24,852 bases of DNA from Methanothrix sp. (GTDB lineage: Archaea > Halobacteriota > Methanosarcinia > Methanotrichales > Methanotrichaceae), in the NCBI GenBank assembly GCA_023229165.1, contig JALNZQ010000010.1, forward strand, positions 1 through 24,852, read 5' to 3'. The translations under genes and the position numbers were made by a program. This document shows positions 16,229-23,779 of the stretch, piece after piece. The first letter of the stretch is position 1; every line of letters starts with the position of its first letter. A model generated the notes under the pieces. It saw only the letters and a program-made list of their open reading frames with translations, was not told the origin of the DNA and searched no databases.

Positions 16229-16924
16229 ATGGCCGTAATTCGAGGAACAAAACCGACCAGGGCAGTGCTGATCGCACTCAAGAAACGAATGAAGGTCGCG
16301 AAAACTGGTCACTCGCTCCTCAAAATGAAGCGTGACGGCCTCATGATTGAGTTCTTCGAGGTGCTAAGCAAGGCCAAGACGGTCAGGAAAGAGCTGGTTG
16401 AGGCTCTGCTCAAAGCTGAGCAGAGGCTTCAAATGGCTATGGCTGTTGAGGGATCAGTCGCTATCAGCAGTGTCGCCTATTCCCTGCAAAAAGAGCCAGT
16501 CATCCAGCTTGAATCCAGAAACATCATGGGCGTAGTGGTTCCCAAGATCACCTCCGAAGCAGTGCGTAAGAAGATGTTCGAGCGCGGCTACGGCATAATT
16601 GGGACCAGCGCAGCCATTGATGAGGCCGCTGATGCCTATGAGAACTTGCTGGACAAGGTCATCTTGGCTGCAGAGGTTGAGACCGGCATGATCCGGCTCG
16701 TCGAGGATATCGACAGCACCAAGAGGCGTGTCAATGCTCTGGAGTTCAAGGTGATTCCCGAACTCAAGGACACAGTCAAGTTCATCGGCATGGCCTTGGA
16801 GGAGATGGAAAGGGACAACGTGGTCAAGCTGAAGATGCTCAAGGGCAAGTCCGAGAGGAAAGCCGCAGCAGAAGAAGCAAAGAAGGAAGCGGAGAAAGCC
16901 GCTGCCGTCAAGGCTTCAGCTTAA
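16229..16924 (+). CDS. ahaD: A-type ATP synthase subunit D (rotor shaft)
   Basis: From ATG 16229 the protein has 231 residues. The N-terminus P-T-R-A-V-L-I-A-L-K-K-R-M-K-V-A-K-T-G-H-S-L-L-K is the subunit D signature, split here across two helical turns. Two long helices form the antiparallel coiled coil that turns inside the head. The C-terminus ends in a Lys/Ala/Glu tail slightly longer than in many relatives. The frame stays open further upstream inside ahaB, but the start after the ahaB stop (4 bp gap) fits the family. Confidence 0.96.
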   Translation: MAVIRGTKPTRAVLIALKKRMKVAKTGHSLLKMKRDGLMIEFFEVLSKAKTVRKELVEALLKAEQRLQMAMAVEGSVAISSVAYSLQKEPVIQLESRNIMGVVVPKITSEAVRKKMFERGYGIIGTSAAIDEAADAYENLLDKVILAAEVETGMIRLVEDIDSTKRRVNALEFKVIPELKDTVKFIGMALEEMERDNVVKLKMLKGKSERKAAAEEAKKEAEKAAAVKASA

Positions 16925-16933
16925 TCGGAACAG

Positions 16934-17113
16934 ATGTCCAACTGGTTTGAGCGAAAAGCGGAAGACTGGTTTGGGACGCCTGAGAAGAAGATGCGTCTTC
17001 TTCAGTGGTTGGTGTACATCACCAACCTCTATATTATTTTTGGAATATTTGTGCTCATCTGGATACTCTATGGAAAATATATTATGAAAGCATGGGCTTA
17101 TTATACACAATAG
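16934..17113 (+). CDS. Small membrane protein at the end of the ATP synthase operon (AhaG position)
   Basis: This 59-residue protein starts 9 bp after ahaD. It has a soluble N-terminus (about 1-22: W-F-E-R-K-A-E-D-W-F-G-T-P-E-K-K) and one strongly hydrophobic segment (about 24-46, L-Y-I-I-F-G-I-F-V-L-I-W-I-L-Y), then a Lys and Tyr-rich tail. In Methanosarcina mazei the operon ends with ahaG, a small hydrophobic protein of unknown role, and this gene has the same place and type. I cannot show homology by eye, so the name is positional. Confidence 0.7.
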   Translation: MSNWFERKAEDWFGTPEKKMRLLQWLVYITNLYIIFGIFVLIWILYGKYIMKAWAYYTQ

Positions 17114-17117
17114 ATTA

Positions 17118-18245
17118 TTATATATGCGGCGCTGATGCCGCCGCAGTATCTTTTCTCTGCGCTATGCGATATCCCGTGACCACCATTCTCTTCCCGGCCA
17201 GGGTTGCATCCATTTGCTCGTCGCCCGTGTCCACCAATAGCTGAGGTAGCTCCGCCAGCTTATGGGGCGTGGATACTATTATCAAATTCTCTTCTCCCAC
17301 GCGCTGCAGGACAGCAGCGCTGATCTGCTGGCTGCCTCGCCCCAGTATGAAGCCCTGAGCACCGATGGGGCTGACAATTACCTTAACGCTCTTTTCCTTA
17401 TCCAGCAAGGCCAAGAGATCCCTCTCCGAGGCGTCCTTGAGGAGGAGCTTTCCCTCCTGAATTACATCTACGCCAAGCAGGGTCTTTTCCACGCCCAAAA
17501 GCTCGGCAATCCTGGCTGTGGTAGTTCCCGCTCCTAAAATGTAGGCAGAGCCGTCCCTCATGAATTCGGCTGCAAAGAGTGCGATCTGATCCTTGAACTC
17601 CTCTTCGCTAACGGAAACGTAGATCCTCTTTCGCTCCTGCACCAGCACAGGTTGGTAGGGCGCTCTAGCTATGGCATAAAGCCAGGTCTGCAGCTCTCCT
17701 GCCCGGTAGAGCTTCTCGTCTACATCCACGATCTCCGTCTCTCTTGCCTTAAGTTCGCCCCTGACGAAACCAAGAGCCAGCTCCGCTGCAGCCTGGGGAC
17801 TGATGGCAAATACACCGGAATGCATTTTCACTCCGGCAGGGATGCCCAGGATGGGGTGATTGCCAGCGCTGCTGGCAACATCTCGCGCCGTGCCGTCGCC
17901 TCCACAAAATATTATCAAATCGACGTCGTTTTCCAGGAAGGCCCGGCAGGCCAGTTTCGTGTCCTGGGAACTGGACTCTTCTGCAGCTACATAGGCCACA
18001 GTGTATTGCAGGCCACATTCCTTCAGCTCATCTTCGCCCATCTCGCCGCTGGCGGCAAAAAAGAGAAGGTCCGCTTCCCGAGAAAGCAGATGCAAGCACG
18101 CTCGTGCCCGCTTTGCTGCCAGAGGCTTTGCGCCCCTAGCCCGGGCTGCAACAGCCAGGCCATCCGTGCCTTTCAGGCCTACTGCTCCGCCCATGCCGGC
18201 GATGGGGTTGATGAGAAAGCCGATCTTTCCAACTCTTGCAACCAT
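17118..18245 (-). CDS. ATP-NAD kinase-like protein (COG3199 / AcoX type)
   Basis: The 375-residue protein opens with V-G-K-I-G-F-L-I-N-P-I-A-G-M-G-G and carries the nucleotide-binding motif G-G-D-G-T-A-R-D (residues 115-122). Both mark the ATP-NAD kinase / AcoX branch of the diacylglycerol-kinase-like superfamily. The family is predicted to phosphorylate NAD or a related small molecule; the true substrate of this branch is uncertain. ATG 18245 shares one base with the trpB2 stop (TGATG), so the two are translationally coupled. The gene ends with two adjacent in-frame TAA codons, 4 bp from the end of the convergent ATP synthase operon. Confidence 0.85.
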   Translation of the reverse strand: MVARVGKIGFLINPIAGMGGAVGLKGTDGLAVAARARGAKPLAAKRARACLHLLSREADLLFFAASGEMGEDELKECGLQYTVAYVAAEESSSQDTKLACRAFLENDVDLIIFCGGDGTARDVASSAGNHPILGIPAGVKMHSGVFAISPQAAAELALGFVRGELKARETEIVDVDEKLYRAGELQTWLYAIARAPYQPVLVQERKRIYVSVSEEEFKDQIALFAAEFMRDGSAYILGAGTTTARIAELLGVEKTLLGVDVIQEGKLLLKDASERDLLALLDKEKSVKVIVSPIGAQGFILGRGSQQISAAVLQRVGEENLIIVSTPHKLAELPQLLVDTGDEQMDATLAGKRMVVTGYRIAQRKDTAAASAPHI

Positions 18246-19597
18246 CAAGCCTTGGGCAGCTTGGCAAGAGACTGCTTCACCAGATCTGCGGGATACTCGT
18301 AGTCCACCAGTTTGCCGTCGTTGTAGGCATCATAGGCTGCCATGTCGAAGTGGCCGTGTCCGGTCAAGGAGATGAAGATGGTCTTGGCCTCGCCTGTCTT
18401 CTTGCACCTTCGTGCCTCGTCAATGGCGGGCTTGATGGCGTGAGCCGCTTCCGGTGCGGGAATTATGCCTTCGCAGCGGGCAAAGAGGGTGGCAGCTTCG
18501 AAGACTTCGGTCTGCTGTAGAGCCGTGGCCTCGATCAGGCCATCGTGCACCAGATTGCAGAGCAAGGGAGCGTCTCCGTGATAGCGCAGGCCGCCAGCAT
18601 GGATGCCGGGCGGGATGAAGTCATGCCCTAAAGTGTACATCTTGATCACCGGAGCCATGCCGGCTGTGTCGCCGAAGTCGTAGGCATAAAGTCCCTTGGT
18701 GAGCGTGGGACAGGCAGAGGGCTCGCAGGCCACCAGGCGCAGGTCCTTCTTGTCCTTCATCTTGTCCGGGATGAAGGGGAAGACCATACCCGGGAAGTTG
18801 CTTCCTCCGCCGCAGCAGCCGTACATGATATCCGGGTAGTCGTCTGCGAGATCGAACTGCTTCTTCAGCTCCAGACCTTCGATGGTTTGATGGAGGAGAA
18901 CGTGGTTTAGCACCGAGCCCAGTGCGTAATTGGTATCACTGTGGCTGGCCGCGTCCTCCACTGCTTCGGAGATGGCGATGCCTAACGATCCGGGCGTGCC
19001 GGGCATCTCGGCCAGGATCTTTCTGCCGAAATTGGTCTTATCGGACGGGCTGGCAAAGCAATCAGCCCCCCAGACGCGCATGGCGCTCTTACGGTAGGGT
19101 TTGCTGTCGAAGCTTGATCGAACCATGTAAACGGTGCACTTCAGGCCGAAGAGGCAGGTGGCCAAAGAGAGAGCCGAGCCCCACTGCCCGGCGCCCGTCT
19201 CCGTGGCCAGCCGCTCTATGCCCTCTTTCATGTTGTAGTAAGCCTGGGGTACGGCAGTATTGGGCTTGTGGCTGCCGGCCGGGCTTACGCCTTCATATTT
19301 GTAGTAGATCTTGGCAGGGGTCTGCAGAGCCTTCTCGAGGGCGGCAGCTCGGTAGAGGGGAGTCGGCCGCCAGAGCCGGTAGATGTCGCGTACCTCTTCC
19401 GGGATGTCTATCCAGCGATCAGTGCTCATCTCCTGCCGGATGAGAGCTTTAGGAAAGATCATCTCCATGTCCGCGGCAGTGAGGGGCTTTAGCGTCCCGG
19501 GATGCAGAGGCGGGTCCAGGGGCGTGGGCATGTCGGCTGCTACGTTGTACCACTTCTTGGGGATCTCTTCCTCGTCGAGTAAATACTTGATCTTCAT
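18245..19597 (-). CDS. trpB2: Tryptophan synthase beta chain, TrpB2 type
   Basis: The 450-residue protein is longer than TrpB1 (about 400), with the N-terminal extension typical of TrpB2. The PLP lysine lies in G-S-H-K-P-N (Lys111) and the phosphate-binding loop is C-G-G-G-S-N-F. It condenses indole and serine to tryptophan; TrpB2 enzymes often act without TrpA and may salvage free indole. No trpA or other trp gene lies in this window. A GGAGAG ribosome binding site precedes ATG 19597. The promoter carries a TRP-box-like element. Confidence 0.95.
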   Translation of the reverse strand: MKIKYLLDEEEIPKKWYNVAADMPTPLDPPLHPGTLKPLTAADMEMIFPKALIRQEMSTDRWIDIPEEVRDIYRLWRPTPLYRAAALEKALQTPAKIYYKYEGVSPAGSHKPNTAVPQAYYNMKEGIERLATETGAGQWGSALSLATCLFGLKCTVYMVRSSFDSKPYRKSAMRVWGADCFASPSDKTNFGRKILAEMPGTPGSLGIAISEAVEDAASHSDTNYALGSVLNHVLLHQTIEGLELKKQFDLADDYPDIMYGCCGGGSNFPGMVFPFIPDKMKDKKDLRLVACEPSACPTLTKGLYAYDFGDTAGMAPVIKMYTLGHDFIPPGIHAGGLRYHGDAPLLCNLVHDGLIEATALQQTEVFEAATLFARCEGIIPAPEAAHAIKPAIDEARRCKKTGEAKTIFISLTGHGHFDMAAYDAYNDGKLVDYEYPADLVKQSLAKLPKA

Positions 19598-19620
19598 CTG
19601 GGACTCTCCATCTTCAAGCT

Positions 19621-19644
19621 ACGATGTAATCTTGTGTACATCGT
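19621..19644 (-). promoter_or_regulatory. Inverted repeat with TGTACA at the trpB2 start site (candidate TrpY-like operator)
   Basis: ACGATGTA (19621-19628) and TACATCGT (19637-19644) form a perfect 8-bp inverted repeat with an 8-nt spacer. The sequence includes TGTACA at 19635-19640, the TRP-box sequence bound by TrpY in Methanothermobacter. It coincides with the transcription start (about 19638) predicted from the TATA box. Confidence 0.55.
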
Positions 19645-19659
19645 TGGTGTTGCCGGATT

Positions 19660-19667
19660 TATTTAAA
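19660..19667 (-). promoter_or_regulatory. Probable trpB2 TATA box
   Basis: On the minus strand TTTAAATA lies about 65 bp before the trpB2 ATG, preceded by a GCC/AAAG stretch that could serve as BRE. The predicted start near 19638 leaves a leader of about 40 nt. Confidence 0.5.
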
Positions 19668-19736
19668 GGCTTTGAACGTGTCTGATGAGTCTCCACCTGA
19701 TATTATTCTGTGCTGCAAGGTAAGGATTTATTTATC

Positions 19737-21026
19737 ATGAATGAGATGGCCCTTGCCATGAGTGGCCAAACCCTGTCTGAGAAGATATTTTCTAAAGCCT
19801 CTCGAAAAGAGGTACATGCTGGCGAGTTCGTCATGGCGGACATTGACGGCGCCATGATTCACGACATCACCGGCCCGCTTGCTGTCAAGGGATTTTATGA
19901 GATCGCGGGCAGGGATGCCTTGGTATGGGATCCTGCAAGAATCGTCCTGCTCTTCGATCATCAGGTTCCAGCGGACAGCCTGAAGGCGGCGGAGAATCAT
20001 ATCATGCTGCGTAACTTCGCGCAGGAGCAGGGCATCTTAAACTACGACATATTCTGCGGTGTATGCCATCAGGTCATGCCGGAGAAGGGGCATGTGTTGC
20101 CCGGTAGCATCGTCCTGGGCACAGACTCGCATACATGCACCTACGGAGCCTTCGGGGCCTTCGCTACCGGCGTCGGATCTACGGACATGTCATCCGTCTT
20201 TGCCACGGGCAAGCTCTGGTTCATGGTGCCCAAAACCCTGAAGCTCATGATCGAAGGAAGGCTGCCAGCCCGCGTCACCTCCAAGGATGCTGTCCTGAAG
20301 ATCATTGGCGATATCGGGGCGGACGGAGCGAACTATCTGGCCTGCGAATTTTTAGGCGAGGCCGCGGCGCGCATGAGCATCCCGGAGAGGATGACGGTAT
20401 CCAACATGGCTATTGAGATGGGGGCCAAGGCCGGCATCTTCGAAACGGATGAGACCACCATAAAATACCTGGAGGGCCGGGTGAAGGACAAGGCGGCCAT
20501 TAGAGCGGGCATCGTTCGAGGCGACGAGGATGCCTCCTTCACCAGCAGGAGCTGGAATGTCAGCGATCTTGAGCCGCAGATTGCGATGCCCCACAACGTG
20601 GACAATGTTTTGCCGATAAGCCAGGTGCCAAAGACCAAGCTTGATCAGGTGTTTCTGGGCTCTTGCACCAACGGCAGATTCGAGGACCTCCTGCAGGCCT
20701 CGCAGATGATGAAGGGCGAGCCCGTAGCCAAAGGCGTGCGCCTGATCGTGGTGCCCGCCAGCCGGGAGGAGTACATGAAATGCCTCCGGGCCGGCCTGGT
20801 GGAGAAATTCATGGAGGCGGGTGCCATGTTTGAGTCGGCCTGCTGCGGTCCGTGCATGGGCGGGTCCTTCGGCCTGCTGGGTGCGGGCGAGCGCTGTCTC
20901 TCCACGTCGAACCGCAACTTCGTGGGCCGGCAGGGCAGCCCCCAGGCATTCGTCTACCTCTGCTCGCCTGCCACGGCGGGAGCCAGTGCCATCACCGGGT
21001 ACATAACAGATCCAAGGGAGATCTAA
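19737..21026 (+). CDS. leuC: Aconitase-family large subunit (3-isopropylmalate dehydratase or methanogen homoaconitase)
   Basis: About 429 residues from ATG 19737; ATG 19758 is also possible. The [4Fe-4S] ligands are visible as S-C-T-N-G-R (Cys310) and C-C-G-P-C-M-G (Cys370, Cys373), with G-V-C-H-Q-V-M-P-E and D-S-H-T-C-T-Y-G earlier. This is the archaeal-type short large subunit. It needs a separate small subunit (LeuD/HacB), which is not in the window. Methanogens carry two such enzymes: isopropylmalate isomerase for leucine, and homoaconitase (AksD) for 2-oxosuberate in coenzyme B synthesis. Sequence by eye does not decide between them. It is divergent from trpB2. Confidence 0.85.
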   Translation: MNEMALAMSGQTLSEKIFSKASRKEVHAGEFVMADIDGAMIHDITGPLAVKGFYEIAGRDALVWDPARIVLLFDHQVPADSLKAAENHIMLRNFAQEQGILNYDIFCGVCHQVMPEKGHVLPGSIVLGTDSHTCTYGAFGAFATGVGSTDMSSVFATGKLWFMVPKTLKLMIEGRLPARVTSKDAVLKIIGDIGADGANYLACEFLGEAAARMSIPERMTVSNMAIEMGAKAGIFETDETTIKYLEGRVKDKAAIRAGIVRGDEDASFTSRSWNVSDLEPQIAMPHNVDNVLPISQVPKTKLDQVFLGSCTNGRFEDLLQASQMMKGEPVAKGVRLIVVPASREEYMKCLRAGLVEKFMEAGAMFESACCGPCMGGSFGLLGAGERCLSTSNRNFVGRQGSPQAFVYLCSPATAGASAITGYITDPREI

Positions 21027-21075
21027 GGCGGGTGAGGTCGGCGATCATGGCTTTTCATTTCAATGTAAAGTTATT

Positions 21076-21083
21076 CTTAAATA
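21076..21083 (+). promoter_or_regulatory. Possible TATA box before the small secreted protein gene
   Basis: CTTAAATA in an AT-rich stretch lies about 35 bp before ATG 21118, with a predicted start near 21105. An AAGGTGG ribosome binding site follows at about 21106-21112. Confidence 0.4.
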
Positions 21084-21117
21084 GTTGAGATAGATAGTGA
21101 TAAAAAAGGTGGTCGTA

Positions 21118-21510
21118 ATGCAAAAAGAAGCAGTTGAAATAATCGCACCAATTTTGATATTGGGATTGCTGATCGTTGGTACCATGCCGGTCACAGCTCA
21201 ACCGGTATGCGGTATACAATACATGGTTGTTCCCTATGACCGAATTGTTGCAGGTCCATTGGTAGCTCCCGGATATTATTATATCTGGTTTGGATTATCT
21301 TCTGATAATCAATGGACAACCGTTGGACCGGACCTGCTTCGCGGAGGTCATAAGTATTTAGTATCCCCCAACTTTGGAGGCTATAATCACATCTGGGAGG
21401 ATCACGTAGATATCTCGTCGTATCCCTACCCAACAAGTGATGTTGCTGCTGTATATTATAGACAATGGGATGAACACAGCAGATCTTATAAAATCACAGT
21501 CTGCCCATGA
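21118..21510 (+). CDS. Small secreted protein of unknown function
   Basis: The start at ATG 21118 is set by AAGGTGG five bases upstream; the frame is open from a GTG at 21097. The 130-residue product begins with a signal peptide: acidic/basic start, hydrophobic core at about residues 8-22 (P-I-L-I-L-G-L-L-I-V) and a likely cleavage after V-T-A or V-T-A-Q. The mature part is about 100 residues, rich in Tyr, Trp, Gly and Pro. It has just two cysteines, Cys31 at its start and Cys129 next to the end, which could form a disulfide closing the domain. I recognise no family. Composition is more AT-rich than the flanking metabolic genes. Confidence 0.65.
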   Translation: MQKEAVEIIAPILILGLLIVGTMPVTAQPVCGIQYMVVPYDRIVAGPLVAPGYYYIWFGLSSDNQWTTVGPDLLRGGHKYLVSPNFGGYNHIWEDHVDISSYPYPTSDVAAVYYRQWDEHSRSYKITVCP

Positions 21511-21550
21511 GGCGAAGATAAGCGATTCATTATTTTTAGGAAATGAATAG

Positions 21551-22348
21551 ATGAAGATCGCTCTCAAGCTCGCCTACCTGGGCGACAACTACTATGGCTT
21601 TCAGCGCCAGCCAGACCTGGTCACTGTCGATTCCGAGGTTAGGAAGGCGCTATCAAAAATTGGCGTCATTCACGGCGACTTCTGCTACGCCGGCAGGACG
21701 GACCGGGGCGTCTCGGCTCTGGGCCAGGTGATCGACTTTTGGATCGACGAGGACAAGGCCAAATTGACCCGCCCGCGCTGCGTGAACGGGCGGCTGCCCC
21801 GTGACATCTGGACCTGGGCCTGGGCCAAAGCGCCCATAGGTTTCAGCGCCCGCTGGAATGCGCAGTGGCGCGAGTATCGCTATCTTCTCTGGCATCCGGC
21901 CCTCGACCTGGAGAAGATGCACGCCGCAGCAGCGCAGCTTTTAGGCGAGCACGACTTTAGAAACTTCTCCTCGGCCAAGGTGGATACGGTGAAGACTGTG
22001 CAAAAATTGCAGATCTCCGAAGGAGGCGGCCTTTTCATCTTCGACATTCGGGCTAACGGCTTTCTCTGGAACATGGTGCGAAAGATTGTGGGCGCTCTGG
22101 AGAAGGTGGGGGCGGGCCAGAAGGACATGAGCTGGTTTTCCGACCTGCTGCGCCCGGAGCTGAACCATGGCGCGCCCACCGCCCCGGCGGATGGGCTGAT
22201 CCTCATGGATGTGGGCTACGAGGGGCTGGACTGGCAGGTGGACGAGTACTCCCGATCCAGGGCGGCGACGGCCTTGGGGGCGACGGTGCAGAGCAGGATG
22301 GCGAGGGCGAGCGTGGCCAGGGAGATGGAAAGGGCAATGATCAGATAA
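21551..22348 (+). CDS. truA: tRNA pseudouridine synthase A
   Basis: The 265-residue protein has the catalytic aspartate in A-G-R-T-D-R-G-V-S-A (Asp51) and the TruA segments Y-R-Y-L-L-W, H-D-F-R-N-F-S and F-L-W-N-M-V-R-K-I-V-G. It converts uridines 38-40 of the tRNA anticodon arm to pseudouridine. A GGAAATGA ribosome binding site precedes ATG 21551. The last 50 codons are notable because a diverged second copy of this 3' end lies at about 23780-23894, beyond the AT-rich cassette. Confidence 0.95.
   Translation: MKIALKLAYLGDNYYGFQRQPDLVTVDSEVRKALSKIGVIHGDFCYAGRTDRGVSALGQVIDFWIDEDKAKLTRPRCVNGRLPRDIWTWAWAKAPIGFSARWNAQWREYRYLLWHPALDLEKMHAAAAQLLGEHDFRNFSSAKVDTVKTVQKLQISEGGGLFIFDIRANGFLWNMVRKIVGALEKVGAGQKDMSWFSDLLRPELNHGAPTAPADGLILMDVGYEGLDWQVDEYSRSRAATALGATVQSRMARASVAREMERAMIR
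22207..22235 (+). repeat. 29-bp direct repeat, left copy (within truA)
   Basis: This truA segment, coding for the end of M-D-V-G-Y-E-G-L-D-W, is repeated exactly at 23780-23808 in the same orientation. The two copies bracket the AT-rich two-gene cassette. They could be recombination or att-like ends. Confidence 0.8.
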
Positions 22349-22356
22349 TCCACAAA

Positions 22357-22611
22357 TTATATTTTATTTTTCTCTTTGAGATATTTGATATAATTATCAT
22401 AAGAATATTTACATTCGATATACTTTTTGAATTCTGATAAGTTACTCATACGTAGCTGTTTATACATTTGAATGAGCAGATTGTCTCCCACCGTTTTATA
22501 ATTAGATCCCATGCTCATTTTCGTTCCGATGTGCGAGATTTTTCCATCAATCTTCAAATTATATCTATAATGATCTTTTTTATCCAATTTTTGGAACCCT
22601 TTCGACGTCAA
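22357..22611 (-). CDS. Small basic protein, HicA-like toxin candidate
   Basis: 84 residues from a TTG at 22611. The frame is open further upstream (adding I-V-G-E-I-T-P-E-K-R-D-K-I-D-A-A) but without ATG or GTG, and that stretch overlaps the end of the large gene before it, so initiation is probably coupled. The protein is Lys-rich. It reads K-G-F-Q-K-L-D-K-K-D-H-Y-R-Y, then G-T-K-M-S-x-G, then L-L-I-Q-M-Y-K-Q-L. This pattern reminds me of small archaeal HicA-like proteins with a D-H-(H/Y) segment and T-K-x-S-x-G, in which His is thought to be functional. The match is from memory. Base composition is AT-rich, unlike truA. Confidence 0.5.
   Translation of the reverse strand: MTSKGFQKLDKKDHYRYNLKIDGKISHIGTKMSMGSNYKTVGDNLLIQMYKQLRMSNLSEFKKYIECKYSYDNYIKYLKEKNKI
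22361..22377 (+). terminator. T-rich terminator after truA
   Basis: A run of T broken by a few A and C starts 13 bases after the truA stop, typical of archaeal oligo-T termination. It lies within the 3' end of the convergent small gene. Confidence 0.45.
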
Positions 22612-22655
22612 TGCAGCATCAATTTTGTCTCTTTTCTCTGGCGTAATTTCACCAA

Positions 22656-23732
22656 CTATTTTTCGAATAGATCTATTAGTTTTCTCTTCAATATCGACGC
22701 TTTGCTGGTTAGATCATTGTCGTTTAGATCCTTATACGATAAATATTCGCTATACAAGTCCTCCTTAAACATTTCTTTTGCTTTATCAACTGTTGAATCC
22801 ACACCGTATGCGCCCAGTTCATTATTGCTGATAACCCAATAATCCGACTCATTATCGTATCTCTCATAAGATAATTCTGCTTCGATGATATTTGTGAGCT
22901 TGACTTCACGAATCGAATCAATGAAAATCTTAGTGTTGGGTTCTATTTCATTCAAATCTGAGATTTCCAACGACCTTTTTTTAGTCCCTGCACCGGTTAG
23001 CCTTATAGGCACCCTATTAGCCAAATAATCCAGAATCTGATGTCTATTTTCCTCTGGCATCTGGATTTTTACTAATTTTCCAGCCCAATTTTTGACAAAA
23101 AAACATGGAGAGGGCATATCATCTTTGATCCTGGATATCACTCCAAAAACTTCCATCTCATAATTCTTCATCTCTTCTCGTAATAATTGCTCAACTCTCC
23201 TCTTTAATAGCTCATCATGAAGCTCTATTTCAGGGTGCGTGTCATTTATATTTTTAAACATTATTTCTGCTTTTTTCCCTTCTGGCGGTATGAGCTGCTT
23301 AAGACAATTTAAGCTGGTTATTCTCGACCTGGGATCATCGATTTGCTTCTCAATTTCTAATTTTATTTCATCGTACTCGACATCCCGATGCATAAGCAAA
23401 CAGAGAAGATTTGATGCCTTGCTAAATGTGGGAGTCTGCGTCATGGTATCATCTAAAGTGGGCGCGAGCAATGCGGGTGAAAACTCCATTGCTACGCTTC
23501 CCTCTGAGAAGCTTACATTTAATGAAAAAAGTTCTTCAGTTTTCTTTGGCCTTCTCCCACCAACATGGTCTGCTTCAGAATTTGCGATTGAATAGATTAA
23601 ACCCTGTACATTTAATAGTATCTTTCCCAAAAGTTGTGCAGGTACATTTCTAAGCGAGATTGATTCGGCAACTAATTTATAAACTATTTTAGGCGAATCA
23701 CTTTCATCTCGCGCACCGTCTTCCAATCGCAT
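22656..23732 (-). CDS. Large protein of unknown function with a HicB-like C-terminal region
   Basis: 358 residues from ATG 23732. The N-terminal part (about 1-130) has V-P-A-Q-L-L-G-K-I-L-L-N-V-Q-G-L and a beta-rich stretch ending in F-S-E-G-S-V-A-M-E-F. A charged helical middle (about 140-225) follows, then a beta-rich domain (about 225-280). The C-terminus (about 285-358) reads Y-W-V-I-S-N-N-E-L-G-A-Y-G-V-D-S-T-V-D-K-A-K-E-M-F-K, shown here as one strand-turn-helix; this resembles HicB-like antitoxin folds. I do not recognise the rest. The gene is AT-rich and co-directional with the small gene that follows it. A TATA-like TATAATTAT lies just before the start, so the message may be nearly leaderless. 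Confidence 0.6.
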   Translation of the reverse strand: MRLEDGARDESDSPKIVYKLVAESISLRNVPAQLLGKILLNVQGLIYSIANSEADHVGGRRPKKTEELFSLNVSFSEGSVAMEFSPALLAPTLDDTMTQTPTFSKASNLLCLLMHRDVEYDEIKLEIEKQIDDPRSRITSLNCLKQLIPPEGKKAEIMFKNINDTHPEIELHDELLKRRVEQLLREEMKNYEMEVFGVISRIKDDMPSPCFFVKNWAGKLVKIQMPEENRHQILDYLANRVPIRLTGAGTKKRSLEISDLNEIEPNTKIFIDSIREVKLTNIIEAELSYERYDNESDYWVISNNELGAYGVDSTVDKAKEMFKEDLYSEYLSYKDLNDNDLTSKASILKRKLIDLFEK

Positions 23733-23779
23733 CGGTTATTTATCAATCGAGGAAATAATTATAGCTTTTGCCATGTTTC

